In this document: piece by piece, positions 16,788 through 25,849 of the stretch
Layout of the letters: each line of letters begins with the position of its first letter
Position numbering within the stretch: position 1 is the stretch's first letter
Source of the DNA: Elusimicrobiota bacterium
Lineage (GTDB): Bacteria; Elusimicrobiota; Elusimicrobia; UBA1565; UBA9628
Reading direction: 5' to 3'
Length of the DNA: 63,501 nucleotides
Assembly: GCA_003151975.1 (NCBI GenBank)
Contig: PLZD01000061.1
Span: 4,120-67,620, forward strand
Translations under genes and position numbers: made by a program
Notes under the pieces: generated by a model
The model's database searches: none
Told to the model about the DNA's origin: nothing
What the model saw: the letters and a program-made list of their open reading frames with translations, nothing else

Positions 16788-17755
16788 CGACCACGGCCAA
16801 CTCCGTTCCCACGGAACTTCCCTCGATCGGAGACATGCTTTCCGAATCCTGGAAGCTCTATGTCGATCGTCTGTGGCTTTTGCTGACGGTGGGCGGCATC
16901 GGGGCCGCGGCCTCCATGCTGGCGGTCTTCCTTCCTTTTCTGGGCGCTCTGATCGTGACCGCCTTCCCTCCGTCTCCGATCGTCTGGGTGGTCGGCTCCC
17001 TGGTCGCGGCCTCGGCCGCGCTGTGGGGCGCGAGCTGGGCGCAGATCGCGATGATCGAGGCGCTGTTGGATCCGCAGAACAAGCCGGACTGGCGCCAGTG
17101 CTACCGCCTCTCATGGTCCAAGGTCGTGGCGTTTTCGTGGGTCGGCATTCTCTTCTTCGTCCTCGTCGTGGGCGGTCTATTCGCGTTCGTCGTGCCGGGA
17201 ATGTTCCTCGGCGTCGCCATGGTGTTCGCGCCGGTCGTCGTCGTGGCGGAGGGCCTCGCTGGCTGGCCCGCGCTGCGGCGCAGCACGGAGCTCGTCTCCG
17301 GCCGGTGGGGGGCCGTCGCCTTGCGCTTGTTCGTCGCGGGGCTCTTGAGCGCGCTGCCCGCGAAGATTCCGTTCATCGGGTGGCTCCTGGGCGGCCTCGC
17401 TACGCCATTCGCGATGGTGGCGGTCATCGTCGTTTACACGAGCTTGGCGCGCTTGCCCGCGCCTGAAAAAGAGCCCGGCCCGCTGCAGACGTCGGTGCCC
17501 GTCGCGCTGGCGATGGTGGGCTTACTCATCCTCTGCGGAATGTCGGCGTTCACCTTCAAGACTTTGTACGACAAGTGGCCCGAGGTCAAGGCGCAGCTCG
17601 CCGACATGGCCTCGCATCCGCCCGATCCGCAGAAACTCCAAGAGCTTCTCGTCAAGCTTCAGAACGGCGACTCGAGCGCCTCCTTCACCGAAGCCTACCA
17701 GTTGATCCGCGCCTCCACGGCCGCCGCCCCAGGCGCGCCGCCCCCCGCCCAGTGA
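16784..17755 (+). CDS. polytopic membrane protein (GYPT/DUF975-like)
   Basis: 323 residues with about six membrane helices. It opens with MLSESWKLYVDRLWLLLTVG, typical of membrane-domain proteins related to the glycerophosphodiester phosphodiesterase membrane domain, and has PALRRSTELVSGRWGAVALRLF after the fourth helix. No catalytic domain is present. The ATG overlaps the previous stop (ATGA). A TATAAT box (16769-16774) sits just upstream, so the gene could also have its own internal promoter. Function unknown. Confidence 0.6.
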   Translation: MTTTANSVPTELPSIGDMLSESWKLYVDRLWLLLTVGGIGAAASMLAVFLPFLGALIVTAFPPSPIVWVVGSLVAASAALWGASWAQIAMIEALLDPQNKPDWRQCYRLSWSKVVAFSWVGILFFVLVVGGLFAFVVPGMFLGVAMVFAPVVVVAEGLAGWPALRRSTELVSGRWGAVALRLFVAGLLSALPAKIPFIGWLLGGLATPFAMVAVIVVYTSLARLPAPEKEPGPLQTSVPVALAMVGLLILCGMSAFTFKTLYDKWPEVKAQLADMASHPPDPQKLQELLVKLQNGDSSASFTEAYQLIRASTAAAPGAPPPAQ

Positions 17756-18864
17756 GACGAGACCAGCACAAGCGGCTCGTCGTCGCCGCCGGCATCATCG
17801 TCTCCGCCGTGATCATGGGGGCTTTGATCTTCAAGAACCTCCACGCCTTGCTCAGGGTCGGCTCGGACATCGACTGGCGCTGGGTGTGGGTGGCTCTGGG
17901 CTGCTCGGTCTCGAGCTACGTGATGGTCGGCCTCGCGCTCGAGGAGGTGCTGGCGATCCTCGGCTACGTGCTGAGCTTCCCCGAGATGCTGGGCATCGCG
18001 CTCGTGTCGGCGACGGCCAACTACTTCGTCTCGACGGCGGGCGTCAGCGGCTTCGCGCTCAAGGCGCATCTGCTGCGCAAGCGGCACGTCCCTTACGGCA
18101 TCACGCTGACCGCCTCGGTCCTGAGCTCCGCGATCCTCTACCTCGTGCTCGCCGTCATCATCGGCCAGGGCCTCGTGTATCTCATGCTGCACCTGCACAG
18201 CAAGACGATGGCGATCATGGAGAGCGTGCTCGGACTGCTCATGCTTCTGGCCGTGACCGTGCCGATGATGGTCTTCTTCTTCAACCACAAGCTGCGCTCG
18301 AAGATCGCGCGCCAGCTTTTCCATTGGGCCAACCACGGCGCGTATTACTTCTCGAAGTCCGAGATTCCGCGCGAGGACTTCATGGAGTTCGAGGAGCAGT
18401 TGACCGAGGGGCTCGAGCGCGTGCGCCAAGGCACGCACGGCCTGGCGCGCGTGGTCATCTATACCTGCCTCGATTGGCTGCTCTGCATGGCGACCTTGCT
18501 CTTCGCGTTCAAGGCCGTGGGCGTCAACCTGCCGATCGGACATTTGAGCGCGGGATTTACGGCGGGACAGGCGGCGACTTTGATCCCGATCCTGCCCGGA
18601 GGCCTCGGCGTGGTCGAGGGCTCGATGGCGGCGATTTTCCAGGGGCTCGGCATCGACTTCGACAAGGCGCTGGTCGCGGTTTTGATCTACCGCATCGCCT
18701 ACTACGCGGTGCCAGGCATGTTCAGCGTGTTCGTGCTGTGGGGCCTCAAGGTCTCCGAGCCCGCGCTCATCGAGGAGACGGTCATGGAAACCTTGCCCGA
18801 GGAGCTCAGGCGCAAGGCCGAGCGCTGGGAAAAACTTGGGCACGACGGCAAGAGTTCTCCATGA
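17752..18864 (+). CDS. flippase-like / lysylphosphatidylglycerol synthase TM-domain protein (UPF0104)
   Basis: 370 residues from a GTG that overlaps the previous stop (GTGA). A longer in-frame reading exists upstream but lies inside the previous gene. Features of the family are visible: FVSTAGVSGFALKAHLLRKR near residue 85, and TAGQAATLIPILPGGLGVVE with LIYRIAYYAVPGMFSVFVLW near the C terminus. These proteins are inner-membrane and are thought to move or modify lipids. It sits directly before a TolC-exporter cassette. Confidence 0.8.
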   Translation: MRRDQHKRLVVAAGIIVSAVIMGALIFKNLHALLRVGSDIDWRWVWVALGCSVSSYVMVGLALEEVLAILGYVLSFPEMLGIALVSATANYFVSTAGVSGFALKAHLLRKRHVPYGITLTASVLSSAILYLVLAVIIGQGLVYLMLHLHSKTMAIMESVLGLLMLLAVTVPMMVFFFNHKLRSKIARQLFHWANHGAYYFSKSEIPREDFMEFEEQLTEGLERVRQGTHGLARVVIYTCLDWLLCMATLLFAFKAVGVNLPIGHLSAGFTAGQAATLIPILPGGLGVVEGSMAAIFQGLGIDFDKALVAVLIYRIAYYAVPGMFSVFVLWGLKVSEPALIEETVMETLPEELRRKAERWEKLGHDGKSSP

Positions 18865-20162
18865 GAATCATCATCGCGTGCATCGTTTTGCTGAGCGCCG
18901 GCCCCGTGTTCGCCGAACAATTTACGACCGACGCCTATCTCAAGCGCGCTTTCGATATCGCCCCGGAAGTCGCCTCCTCCCAGCAGGCCTTCCGGGCGTC
19001 CGAAGCCCAGTGGAAGCAGTCCATGACGGACGCGTGGCTTCCCGCTTTGACCGCCTCGGCCAACGCCAATCCGTGGGGCTACAATCCGCTCAACGCCAAC
19101 GTCTGGAATTCCTGGAACATCAACGCGGTCGATACGACCTATTCCGTCGGCGCCGCCTGGAACCTTTTCAACAGCTTCTACGATTGGCGCAAGATCAGCC
19201 AGGCGCGCCTCACCAAAGACGCCGCGCACGCCGTGCTCGATCAGGTGCGCGAGACCATCAGCATCAACGCGCTGACCGCCTACCTCGATCTGTATCTTAA
19301 GCAGAAGATCAAGGCCGTCGCCGACGTGGACCTGGCCGCGCAGAAGGCTCAGTACGACCTGACCTTGGATCTCTACAAGCACGGCATGAAAAGCAAGAGC
19401 GACCTGCTCAAGAGCGAGACGGACTGGCACTCGAGCGAGCTGCGCGATTTCAGCGCCGAGGGCGACCGCAAGAAATCCCTCTACCATTTCAACCTCTTGA
19501 TCAACCGCGCCGTCGATGAGTCCGCGGAGCTGCCGGAGCTGACCCAGGGGCCGACGCAATTCTTGGACGCCGACGAGGCCGTTCGCCGGTCGGAGGTCCA
19601 GCGTCCCGAGCTGCGGCAGAGCGCCTTCAACCTCAAGAACAGCGAGCTCACGGCCCAGCAGGCCGAGCAGAACTTCATTCCCAAACTCAGCGCCGCTTTC
19701 AATTGGAACGAGAACCGGCCGGCGCCGTTCGGCAACGGGCTGCTTCCGATCACGCAGCGCCCCTTTTACTTCTTCGGCCTGACGCTCTCGCTGCCGGTCG
19801 GCTACACGATCGGCAGCCAGGTCGAAGCTTACGAAGCCGCCCGGGCTCAAGCCCGGCAGGCGGCCTACGACCGCGCGACGCTGCTTCGTACCGTGAGGGA
19901 AAACGTCCATTTCGCGCGCATCGCGCTGGATCAGACGCTCGCATCGTATCGCATCGGCGTCGAGCGCGAGCACATCGCGCAGGAAAACCTCGACATCGTC
20001 TACGAGCTGTACCGCGAGGGCAGCGCCGACGTCATCCGGTTGTCCCAGGCGCGCTTGGACTATCTGCAGGCGCAGACCGACCGCCTGACCTTTCTGCACG
20101 ACACGCAGTTGAACTGGCTGCTCTACCGCCAGGCCATCGGGGAGCCTATATGGGGACAATGA
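18861..20162 (+). CDS. TolC-family outer-membrane efflux protein
   Basis: 433 residues with a signal peptide (MRIIIACIVLLSAGPVFAEQ). The duplicated coiled-coil/barrel pattern of TolC is clear: long helices with DLLKSETDWHSSE in the first half and DVIRLSQARLDYLQAQTDRL in the second. The start overlaps the previous stop (ATGA), and the next gene is the periplasmic adaptor. It is the outer-membrane channel of a MacAB-type exporter. Confidence 0.9.
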   Translation: MRIIIACIVLLSAGPVFAEQFTTDAYLKRAFDIAPEVASSQQAFRASEAQWKQSMTDAWLPALTASANANPWGYNPLNANVWNSWNINAVDTTYSVGAAWNLFNSFYDWRKISQARLTKDAAHAVLDQVRETISINALTAYLDLYLKQKIKAVADVDLAAQKAQYDLTLDLYKHGMKSKSDLLKSETDWHSSELRDFSAEGDRKKSLYHFNLLINRAVDESAELPELTQGPTQFLDADEAVRRSEVQRPELRQSAFNLKNSELTAQQAEQNFIPKLSAAFNWNENRPAPFGNGLLPITQRPFYFFGLTLSLPVGYTIGSQVEAYEAARAQARQAAYDRATLLRTVRENVHFARIALDQTLASYRIGVEREHIAQENLDIVYELYREGSADVIRLSQARLDYLQAQTDRLTFLHDTQLNWLLYRQAIGEPIWGQ

Positions 20163-21097
20163 AGCATCTTTGGCACAAGCATCAAAAGGCCGTGATCGGC
20201 GGCGGCGCGATCCTTTTCGTCGTCCTCTGCGTCGCGGGCTACAAGTATTACAAGAAGAAGCACGCCGAGCCGCCCACCGTGGAGTCTCCGACGCGCGGCG
20301 ACCTCGAGGTCCATTTTAAGGATTCGGGAGACGTCCAGGCCAAGCACTTCATGGACATCGCCTCCAAGCCCAGCGGCCGCGTCATCGAGCTCAAGGTGGC
20401 CGAAGGCGAGACCGTCAAGCAGGGCCAAGCCCTGGCCGTCATCCAGCCCGGCAAGAGCGAGTCCGAGCATTACGTTCCCTCGACGCTGACCGCGCCGTTT
20501 TCGGGAACGGTCATGCGCTACGTGCCCGACTCGGGCGACAATCAGATCGGCAAGTTCGTCAAGATCGGCGACTACGCCACCGGCATCTTCGACTCGCAGA
20601 CGCCGACCTATCTGATGACGATTGCCGACCTCGGCAAGATGATCGTCAAGATGCACATCAGCGAGATGGACGTGCTCAAGCTCTCGCCGGGGCTGCCGGT
20701 CTCGGTGACCGTCGACGCCTTGCCGGGAAAAACTTTCCCGGGCAAGGTCAGCCTGATCGCGCCGCAGGCCGAGAAGAACCAGAACGGACTCAAGGTCTTT
20801 ACGATCGAGGTCGCGCTCGATCAAAACGACCCGCGCCTGCGCCCCGGCATGACGGCGCGCGTCGACGCCACGCTCGAGAAGAAGGACAAGGTGCTCAAAG
20901 TCCCGCTCTCGACGATCTTCGAGGACAAGGACAAGACCTTCGTCTACGTCGACGACGGCTCCGACAAGCCGCGCAAGCTCGAGGTCCATGTCGGTCTGCG
21001 CGCCGAGCTCGACGCCGAGCTGCTCCCGCCCTTCGTCGTTACCGAGAAGGACAAGCTGCGCACGGAAAAGCCCGAGGAAAAACCGAAGGCCTTCTAA
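20150..21097 (+). CDS. periplasmic adaptor (membrane fusion) protein, MacA/HlyD-like
   Basis: 315 residues. One N-terminal helix (VIGGGAILFVVLCVAGYKYY) is followed by split lipoyl half-motifs (SGRVIELKVAEGETVKQGQA and APFSGTVMRYV) with only a short insert, then beta-barrel and membrane-proximal domains (RPGMTARVDATLEKKDKVLK). I chose ATG 20150 because GGGGAG stands five bases upstream. The ATG at 20159, overlapping the tolC stop, is a close alternative. It couples the ABC transporter to TolC. The alpha-hairpin is much shorter than in E. coli MacA. Confidence 0.85.
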   Translation: MGTMKHLWHKHQKAVIGGGAILFVVLCVAGYKYYKKKHAEPPTVESPTRGDLEVHFKDSGDVQAKHFMDIASKPSGRVIELKVAEGETVKQGQALAVIQPGKSESEHYVPSTLTAPFSGTVMRYVPDSGDNQIGKFVKIGDYATGIFDSQTPTYLMTIADLGKMIVKMHISEMDVLKLSPGLPVSVTVDALPGKTFPGKVSLIAPQAEKNQNGLKVFTIEVALDQNDPRLRPGMTARVDATLEKKDKVLKVPLSTIFEDKDKTFVYVDDGSDKPRKLEVHVGLRAELDAELLPPFVVTEKDKLRTEKPEEKPKAF

Positions 21098-21771
21098 TGA
21101 TCGAGTGCGCCGAGCTGACCAAGGTCTACGGCGAGGGCGCGGCGGCCTATCAGGCCCTGCGCGGCGTGAGCTTTACGATCAAGACCGGCGAGTTCACGGC
21201 GATCACGGGCCCGTCGGGCTGCGGCAAGTCGACCTTGATGCATCTGCTAGGCCTGCTGGCCAAGCCTTCGGGGGGCAAGCTTTCGGTCCTGGGACATGCT
21301 TCCGAGCATCTCGACGATTCTGAGCGCACCAAGCTGCGGCGCAAGAGCATCGGCTTCGTCTTCCAAGCCTTCAACCTGCTCGTACGCCACTCCGCGCTGG
21401 AAAATGTCTGCCTGCCTATGGGCTACGCCGGCGTCGACCGCATTGAACGCGAGCTGCGCGCCGTCGAGCTTCTCGACCGCGTCGGGCTCTCGGCCAAAGT
21501 CATGAACACGCCGCTCGAGCTCTCGGGCGGCGAGCGCCAGCGCGTGGGCATCGCGCGCGCCTTGGCCAACAAGCCGGGCCTGCTGCTCGCCGACGAGCCG
21601 ACGGGCAACCTCGACTCGAAATCGAGCGTCGAGATCATCGCGCTTTTTCGGGAACTCAATAAAGAAGGCATGACGGTCGTGCTCGTCACGCACGACATGA
21701 CCATCGCCAAGAACGCCGACCGCGTGATCCGCATCAAGGACGGGAAAATCGAGCACGGAGGCCATCAGTGA
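21097..21771 (+). CDS. ABC transporter ATP-binding protein, MacB/LolD type
   Basis: 224 residues. Walker A GPSGCGKST, Q-loop FVFQAFNLL, signature LSGGERQRVGIARAL, Walker B LLLADEPTGNLD and the switch His in LVTHDM are all intact. The start shares one base with the adaptor stop. It powers the exporter formed with the next gene. The group includes lipoprotein, peptide and macrolide exporters; the substrate is undecided. Confidence 0.93.
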   Translation: MIECAELTKVYGEGAAAYQALRGVSFTIKTGEFTAITGPSGCGKSTLMHLLGLLAKPSGGKLSVLGHASEHLDDSERTKLRRKSIGFVFQAFNLLVRHSALENVCLPMGYAGVDRIERELRAVELLDRVGLSAKVMNTPLELSGGERQRVGIARALANKPGLLLADEPTGNLDSKSSVEIIALFRELNKEGMTVVLVTHDMTIAKNADRVIRIKDGKIEHGGHQ

Positions 21772-23048
21772 ATTTCGGCGAGTCCTTGCGCACGGCCTGG
21801 CTCGAGATCTCGTCGCACAAGATGCGCTCGTTCTTGAGCTTTTTCGCGATCACGATCGGCACGGCCGCCATCCTCTACACCTTCGCGCAGGTCCGGGGCA
21901 TCAGCCGCCAGATCGACACTAATCTCGAGCTCATGGGGCCGGGGCGCATGCGGATCAGCAAGAAAGAGAGCTTCGTCTCGAAGGGGCTCTCGCCCGGCCT
22001 GACCTCCGACGACGCCGACGAAATCCGCCGCACGATGCCAGAGCTCTACATGGTCTCTCCGACGGTCACCGCCTACGGCCAGCACATGCGCTGGCGCGAT
22101 TTCCACAGCGAGGACGTGGAGGTCACGGCGCAGACCAATGAATCGTCCAAGCGCGACTGGGTCTACAAGCTGCGGGGCCGCTTTTTCAACTCCGTCGACA
22201 TCCGGGACGGCGCGCGCGTCTGCGTGATCATCGAGCCCGGCGGCTGGTTCAAGAAGCCATGGTGGGCGATGTTTTTCACCGAGCAGCCGCTGGAAAAGGA
22301 GCTCAAGCGCCGGAACCTGCTCGGCGAGACGATCATGCTCGGCGACCACCTCTTCACCGTCGTGGGCATCATCAAGGAGCCGCCGCGGGACGCGGACCCG
22401 CGCTGGATGAATTCCTGGGGAGACCAGGACCGGATCCTGGTCCCGTTGTCGACCTACCAGCGTACACTGTCCTTCGACTCGAAGCAGTCGATGGCGCGCC
22501 ACATCGGCAGCATCGAGGTCGACACGGGCGACGAGAAGACCATCCCCGTCTACAAGCGCCGCATCGAGGAATTGCTCCGCGCGCGCCACCGCGGCGAACT
22601 CGACTACGAGGTCAAGGACAACCGCGAGCTGATCCAGGGCGTCTTGAACCAAGTCCACCAGTCCTTCGTCGCGATCCTGGCCGTCGGCATCGTCGCGATC
22701 CTGGCCGGCGGCATCGGCATCATGAACGTGACGCTGGCGACCATCTATTCGCGCATTAAGGAAATCGGCATCCGCCGCGCCGTGGGCGCTACGCGCGGCG
22801 ACATCATGATGCAGTTCCTCGTCGAGGCGATGGCACTGGGCTTTTTGGGCGGAATCGCCGGGCTGGTGCTGGGGACCGCCGGTATTTTGTTCCTCTCTCG
22901 CAACGCCGAGCGCGACATGTACAGCATGACGCCCGTCCATTTTTTTCTGACCTTGCTGATCGCGGTCGGCACGGGCTTCATCTTCGCGCTTTATCCCGCC
23001 AATCAGGCCTCCAAGCTCGATCCCGTCGAAGCCCTGCATTACGAATAA
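21768..23048 (+). CDS. ABC transporter permease, MacB/FtsX type
   Basis: 426 residues from a GTG overlapping the ATPase stop. An N-terminal helix (MRSFLSFFAITIGTAAILYT) is followed by a large periplasmic MacB-PCD-like domain and three C-terminal helices with the FtsX signature (GGIGIMNVTLATIYSRIKEI, GIRRAVGATRGDI). This is the standard mechanotransmission ABC layout of MacB. It ends the seven-gene chain. A perfect palindrome lies directly after the stop. Confidence 0.92.
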   Translation: MNFGESLRTAWLEISSHKMRSFLSFFAITIGTAAILYTFAQVRGISRQIDTNLELMGPGRMRISKKESFVSKGLSPGLTSDDADEIRRTMPELYMVSPTVTAYGQHMRWRDFHSEDVEVTAQTNESSKRDWVYKLRGRFFNSVDIRDGARVCVIIEPGGWFKKPWWAMFFTEQPLEKELKRRNLLGETIMLGDHLFTVVGIIKEPPRDADPRWMNSWGDQDRILVPLSTYQRTLSFDSKQSMARHIGSIEVDTGDEKTIPVYKRRIEELLRARHRGELDYEVKDNRELIQGVLNQVHQSFVAILAVGIVAILAGGIGIMNVTLATIYSRIKEIGIRRAVGATRGDIMMQFLVEAMALGFLGGIAGLVLGTAGILFLSRNAERDMYSMTPVHFFLTLLIAVGTGFIFALYPANQASKLDPVEALHYE

Positions 23049-23051
23049 ATC

Positions 23052-23071
23052 TATCCGCCCCGGGGCGGATA
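23052..23071 (+). terminator. perfect palindrome after the macB-like gene, probable transcript end
   Basis: TATCCGCCCCGGGGCGGATA is a perfect 20-bp palindrome (8-bp stem with a CCGG loop) starting three bases after the stop codon. No T tract follows, so it may be an RNA stabiliser or an operator rather than an intrinsic terminator. Confidence 0.45.
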
Positions 23072-23164
23072 AGTCTATTCGATTGAGGGGTGCCATCCGT
23101 CCCTACCTAGACCTATATAAGGAAAAGCCTATGGCTTGTCACGCGCATTTTACGCCCGGACCGC

Positions 23165-23193
23165 TTTACCGGGCCCCCAAAAAATCCTAGAAT
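23165..23193 (+). promoter_or_regulatory. candidate promoter of the nuo operon
   Basis: TTTACC, a 17-base spacer and TAGAAT, with the nuoJ ATG 12 bases beyond. The same TAGAAT box occurs in two other promoters of this window. A second AT-rich box (TATATA, 23114-23119) lacks a -35 at good spacing. The 157-base gap between macB and nuoJ otherwise holds only the palindrome and a GCCCGG/CCGGGC hairpin (23154-23174). Confidence 0.45.
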
Positions 23194-23205
23194 TTCTACG
23201 CAATA

Positions 23206-23691
23206 ATGGCTTCTTACGCAATGTATTTCGCGGGCGTCGTCGCCTGTGTTTTCGCGGTGCTGATGTTCCTCAGCCGGTCTCTCTACACGAGCGCCGTGTG
23301 CCTTCTCGTCGTCCTTTTTCAGGCCGCCGTTTTCTTCTTTTTCTCGGGCGCCCCGATGCTCGCTTTCCTGCAGATCATGATCTACGCCGGGGCCGTTATG
23401 GTGCTGATCGTCATCATGATCATGGCCGCCGGCCACGAAACGTCGTCGGGAGCCGACGCTTTGCCCTTGCCCAAGCCCTTGGCTATGATCGCGGTTCTGA
23501 TCCCGTTGATCGAGACGGGCGTGCTGCTCTGGCGAGGCGACCTCGCGGCGGGGACGACCGGCGGCGCGATGTCGGCGCAAGCCCAGCTTGGAACCGTGCT
23601 CTTCAAGCAATATGCGCTCGCGACTGAAGCCGTGACCGTTTTGATGTTTCTCGCGGGCCTTGCCATCATCGAGCGGAGAAGCGACAAATGA
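23206..23691 (+). CDS. nuoJ: NADH-quinone oxidoreductase subunit J
   Basis: 161 residues, five membrane helices. Family hallmarks include SRSLYTSAVCLLVVLFQAAV and the IYAGAVMVLIVIMIM helix carrying the pi-bulge region of NuoJ/ND6. Part of the membrane arm of complex I, which couples NADH oxidation to proton pumping. It is the first gene of a 16-gene overlapping unit, instead of nuoA as in the usual order. Confidence 0.93.
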   Translation: MASYAMYFAGVVACVFAVLMFLSRSLYTSAVCLLVVLFQAAVFFFFSGAPMLAFLQIMIYAGAVMVLIVIMIMAAGHETSSGADALPLPKPLAMIAVLIPLIETGVLLWRGDLAAGTTGGAMSAQAQLGTVLFKQYALATEAVTVLMFLAGLAIIERRSDK

Positions 23692-23984
23692 CGATGGCGG
23701 TCTGGGGGACGACTCTATTCCTATTTGGGGCCGGCCTGGCCATGGTCATCGCGCGGCGCCAGCTGATCGCGATGCTCTTGGGACTTGAGCTCATGATCAG
23801 CGCGGTCAACATCGCCATCGTCTACCACGCGGGCTTGTTCTCGGACGCCGAGGCTCTCGCCGCGGTCCTGCTGATCCTGGCGGTCGCGGCCGCCGAGGCC
23901 GTCGTGGGACTCTCTTTGATTCTCAAGGTCTATCAATCGGGGCGGCCAGTCGATTCGGCGCGCCTACAGGAGCTGCACGGATGA
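23688..23984 (+). CDS. nuoK: NADH-quinone oxidoreductase subunit K
   Basis: 98 residues, three helices. The conserved Glu is in LLGLELMISAVNIAIV and a second acidic site is in AAAEAVVGLSLILKVY, both needed for proton translocation in the family. The start overlaps nuoJ's stop by ATGA. Confidence 0.93.
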   Translation: MTMAVWGTTLFLFGAGLAMVIARRQLIAMLLGLELMISAVNIAIVYHAGLFSDAEALAAVLLILAVAAAEAVVGLSLILKVYQSGRPVDSARLQELHG

Positions 23985-25849
23985 GCTCGGATGTGGCCTG
24001 GGCGATAGCGCTGCTCTTTGCGGCTCCCGTGAGCGCGATCCTGCTCGGCTTTTTTGTAATTCGGCCGCTCAAGCCTTCTTTGACGCACCTGCCGATCCTG
24101 CTGTCCTGCGCCGTCGTGACGGCGGCGAGCTTCTATCTGGCCTCCTTGGTCTACACCGGCCAGGTCATCGATTTCGATGTGCTCTCTTGGATGTCGGCCG
24201 GAGACTGGAAGATCTCTTTCGGCGTGCGCGTCGACGGCCTGTCGGCCTCGGTTCTCGCGATGGTCTCGTTTGTCGGCGGGCTCATTCATGTTTACGCCTC
24301 GGGCTACATGGCCGACGACAAAGGCTTCTCGCGCTTCTTTCTCTACTTCCACCTGTTTTATCTCGCGATGATCGGCTTGCTCGTCTCGAACAACTACGTC
24401 CAGCTTTATTTCTTCTGGGAGCTCGTCGGCGTGGCCTCCTTCCTGCTGATCGGCTACTGGTATCACAAGGAATCGGCGCGCAAAGCCTCGCTGCAAGCCT
24501 TCATGACCAACCGCGTCGGCGATTTCGGTTTGATGCTCGCGGTGCTCTTGCTTCTCTTGATGTTCCGCGGCAGCGGCACGCGCTTCGACAGCGTCTTCCC
24601 GTTGATCCCGACCGCGCGGCCCAAGCTATTGGCGCTGACGGGCCTCATGCTGTTCTGGGCGGCCTCCGCGAAGTCCGCGCAGTTCCCGCTTTATTTCTGG
24701 CTGCCCGACGCGATGGAAGGCCCGACGCCCGTCTCGGCGCTCATGCACGCGGCGACGATGGTGACGGCCGGCATTTTCCTGCTCGCGCGCTCGTGGCCGA
24801 TCATCTCGGCGGTGCCGGGTCTTTGCGATCTGATCGCGGTCGTCGGCGCGTTTACTTCGATTTTCGCGGCGATCATCGCGAGCACCAAGACCGATCTTAA
24901 GCGCATACTCGCCTACTCGACGGTCAGCCACCTCGGCTTGATGGCCTTCGGCCTCGGGCTTGGCGCCGTCGGCCCCGCCATTTTCCATCTCATCACGCAC
25001 GGCTTCTTCAAGGCGGTCCTCTTCTTGTGCGCGGGCTCGATCGCACATGCCCTGCATCAAAGCACGGCGTCCATCAACGACGTCGGCGGCTTGAAGAAGA
25101 AGATGCCGCTGACCTTCGCTTGCTTTACCGCGGCGGCTCTTTCCTTGTCGGGCATCGGACCGTTCTCCGGCTTCTTCAGCAAGGACGCGATCATTCACGC
25201 GGCGATGGAGCGAGGTCCCGCGTGGTTTGCCGCGGGGCTGGCCATCGCGGTCGGCAGCGCGTTCTACATTTTCCGGATGCTCTTCCTTGCATTCTTCGGA
25301 CCACGCCCCGAGCAGAAGGGCGCGGAGCACGCGCACGACGCGCCGCCCGTCATGGCCGTGCCCGTGCTGTTCTTGACGCTCGGCGCGCTGGGCGTCGGTT
25401 GGCTCTCCAGCGGATTTTCGCATCTCGTGACGCAGGGCTGGCCGCTGAGCGCGGGCGTCGAGCCGATCCCCGCCGTGAACTGGACCGTGGCGCTGTCGAG
25501 CACGGGCGCCGCACTTCTCGGCGCGGCATTGGCGTACTGGACGACGATGGCCATGCCGTCGTGGGATTGGGCGTGGCGCAAAACCAGCCCGGGCCTTGTC
25601 GCGGCGTTTGAATCCGATTTCGGCTGGAAGACCGTGGTCGGCCTGGTCGCGGGCTTGGTCAACGGCATCGCGTCCTTACTCGGCAAGGGTTGGGACAAGG
25701 GCATATGGGACGGCATCATCGAGTCGACCGCCGACTTCGCGCGCGGAGCGGCGGACGCGGCGTCCTCTCTTGCGACCGGCAGTCTCAACGATTATCTGTG
25801 GTGGATGCTCGCCGGGACCGGCGCGCTTCTTTGGACGGTGCTCCGATGA
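23981..25849 (+). CDS. nuoL: NADH-quinone oxidoreductase subunit L
   Basis: 622 residues, antiporter-like subunit at the far end of the membrane arm. Recognisable stretches include FYFFWELVGVASFLLIGYW-type sequence near residue 145, LPDAMEGPTPVSALMHAATM and the C-terminal amphipathic extension that becomes the lateral helix. Length matches the family. The start overlaps nuoK (ATGA). Confidence 0.95.
   Translation: MSSDVAWAIALLFAAPVSAILLGFFVIRPLKPSLTHLPILLSCAVVTAASFYLASLVYTGQVIDFDVLSWMSAGDWKISFGVRVDGLSASVLAMVSFVGGLIHVYASGYMADDKGFSRFFLYFHLFYLAMIGLLVSNNYVQLYFFWELVGVASFLLIGYWYHKESARKASLQAFMTNRVGDFGLMLAVLLLLLMFRGSGTRFDSVFPLIPTARPKLLALTGLMLFWAASAKSAQFPLYFWLPDAMEGPTPVSALMHAATMVTAGIFLLARSWPIISAVPGLCDLIAVVGAFTSIFAAIIASTKTDLKRILAYSTVSHLGLMAFGLGLGAVGPAIFHLITHGFFKAVLFLCAGSIAHALHQSTASINDVGGLKKKMPLTFACFTAAALSLSGIGPFSGFFSKDAIIHAAMERGPAWFAAGLAIAVGSAFYIFRMLFLAFFGPRPEQKGAEHAHDAPPVMAVPVLFLTLGALGVGWLSSGFSHLVTQGWPLSAGVEPIPAVNWTVALSSTGAALLGAALAYWTTMAMPSWDWAWRKTSPGLVAAFESDFGWKTVVGLVAGLVNGIASLLGKGWDKGIWDGIIESTADFARGAADAASSLATGSLNDYLWWMLAGTGALLWTVLR

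Noticed and set aside
21765-23096. 443-codon open frame opposite the MacB-like gene
   Set aside because: Composition (His, Asp, Arg-rich, no motifs) marks it as the antisense of the permease, whose FtsX motifs are clear.
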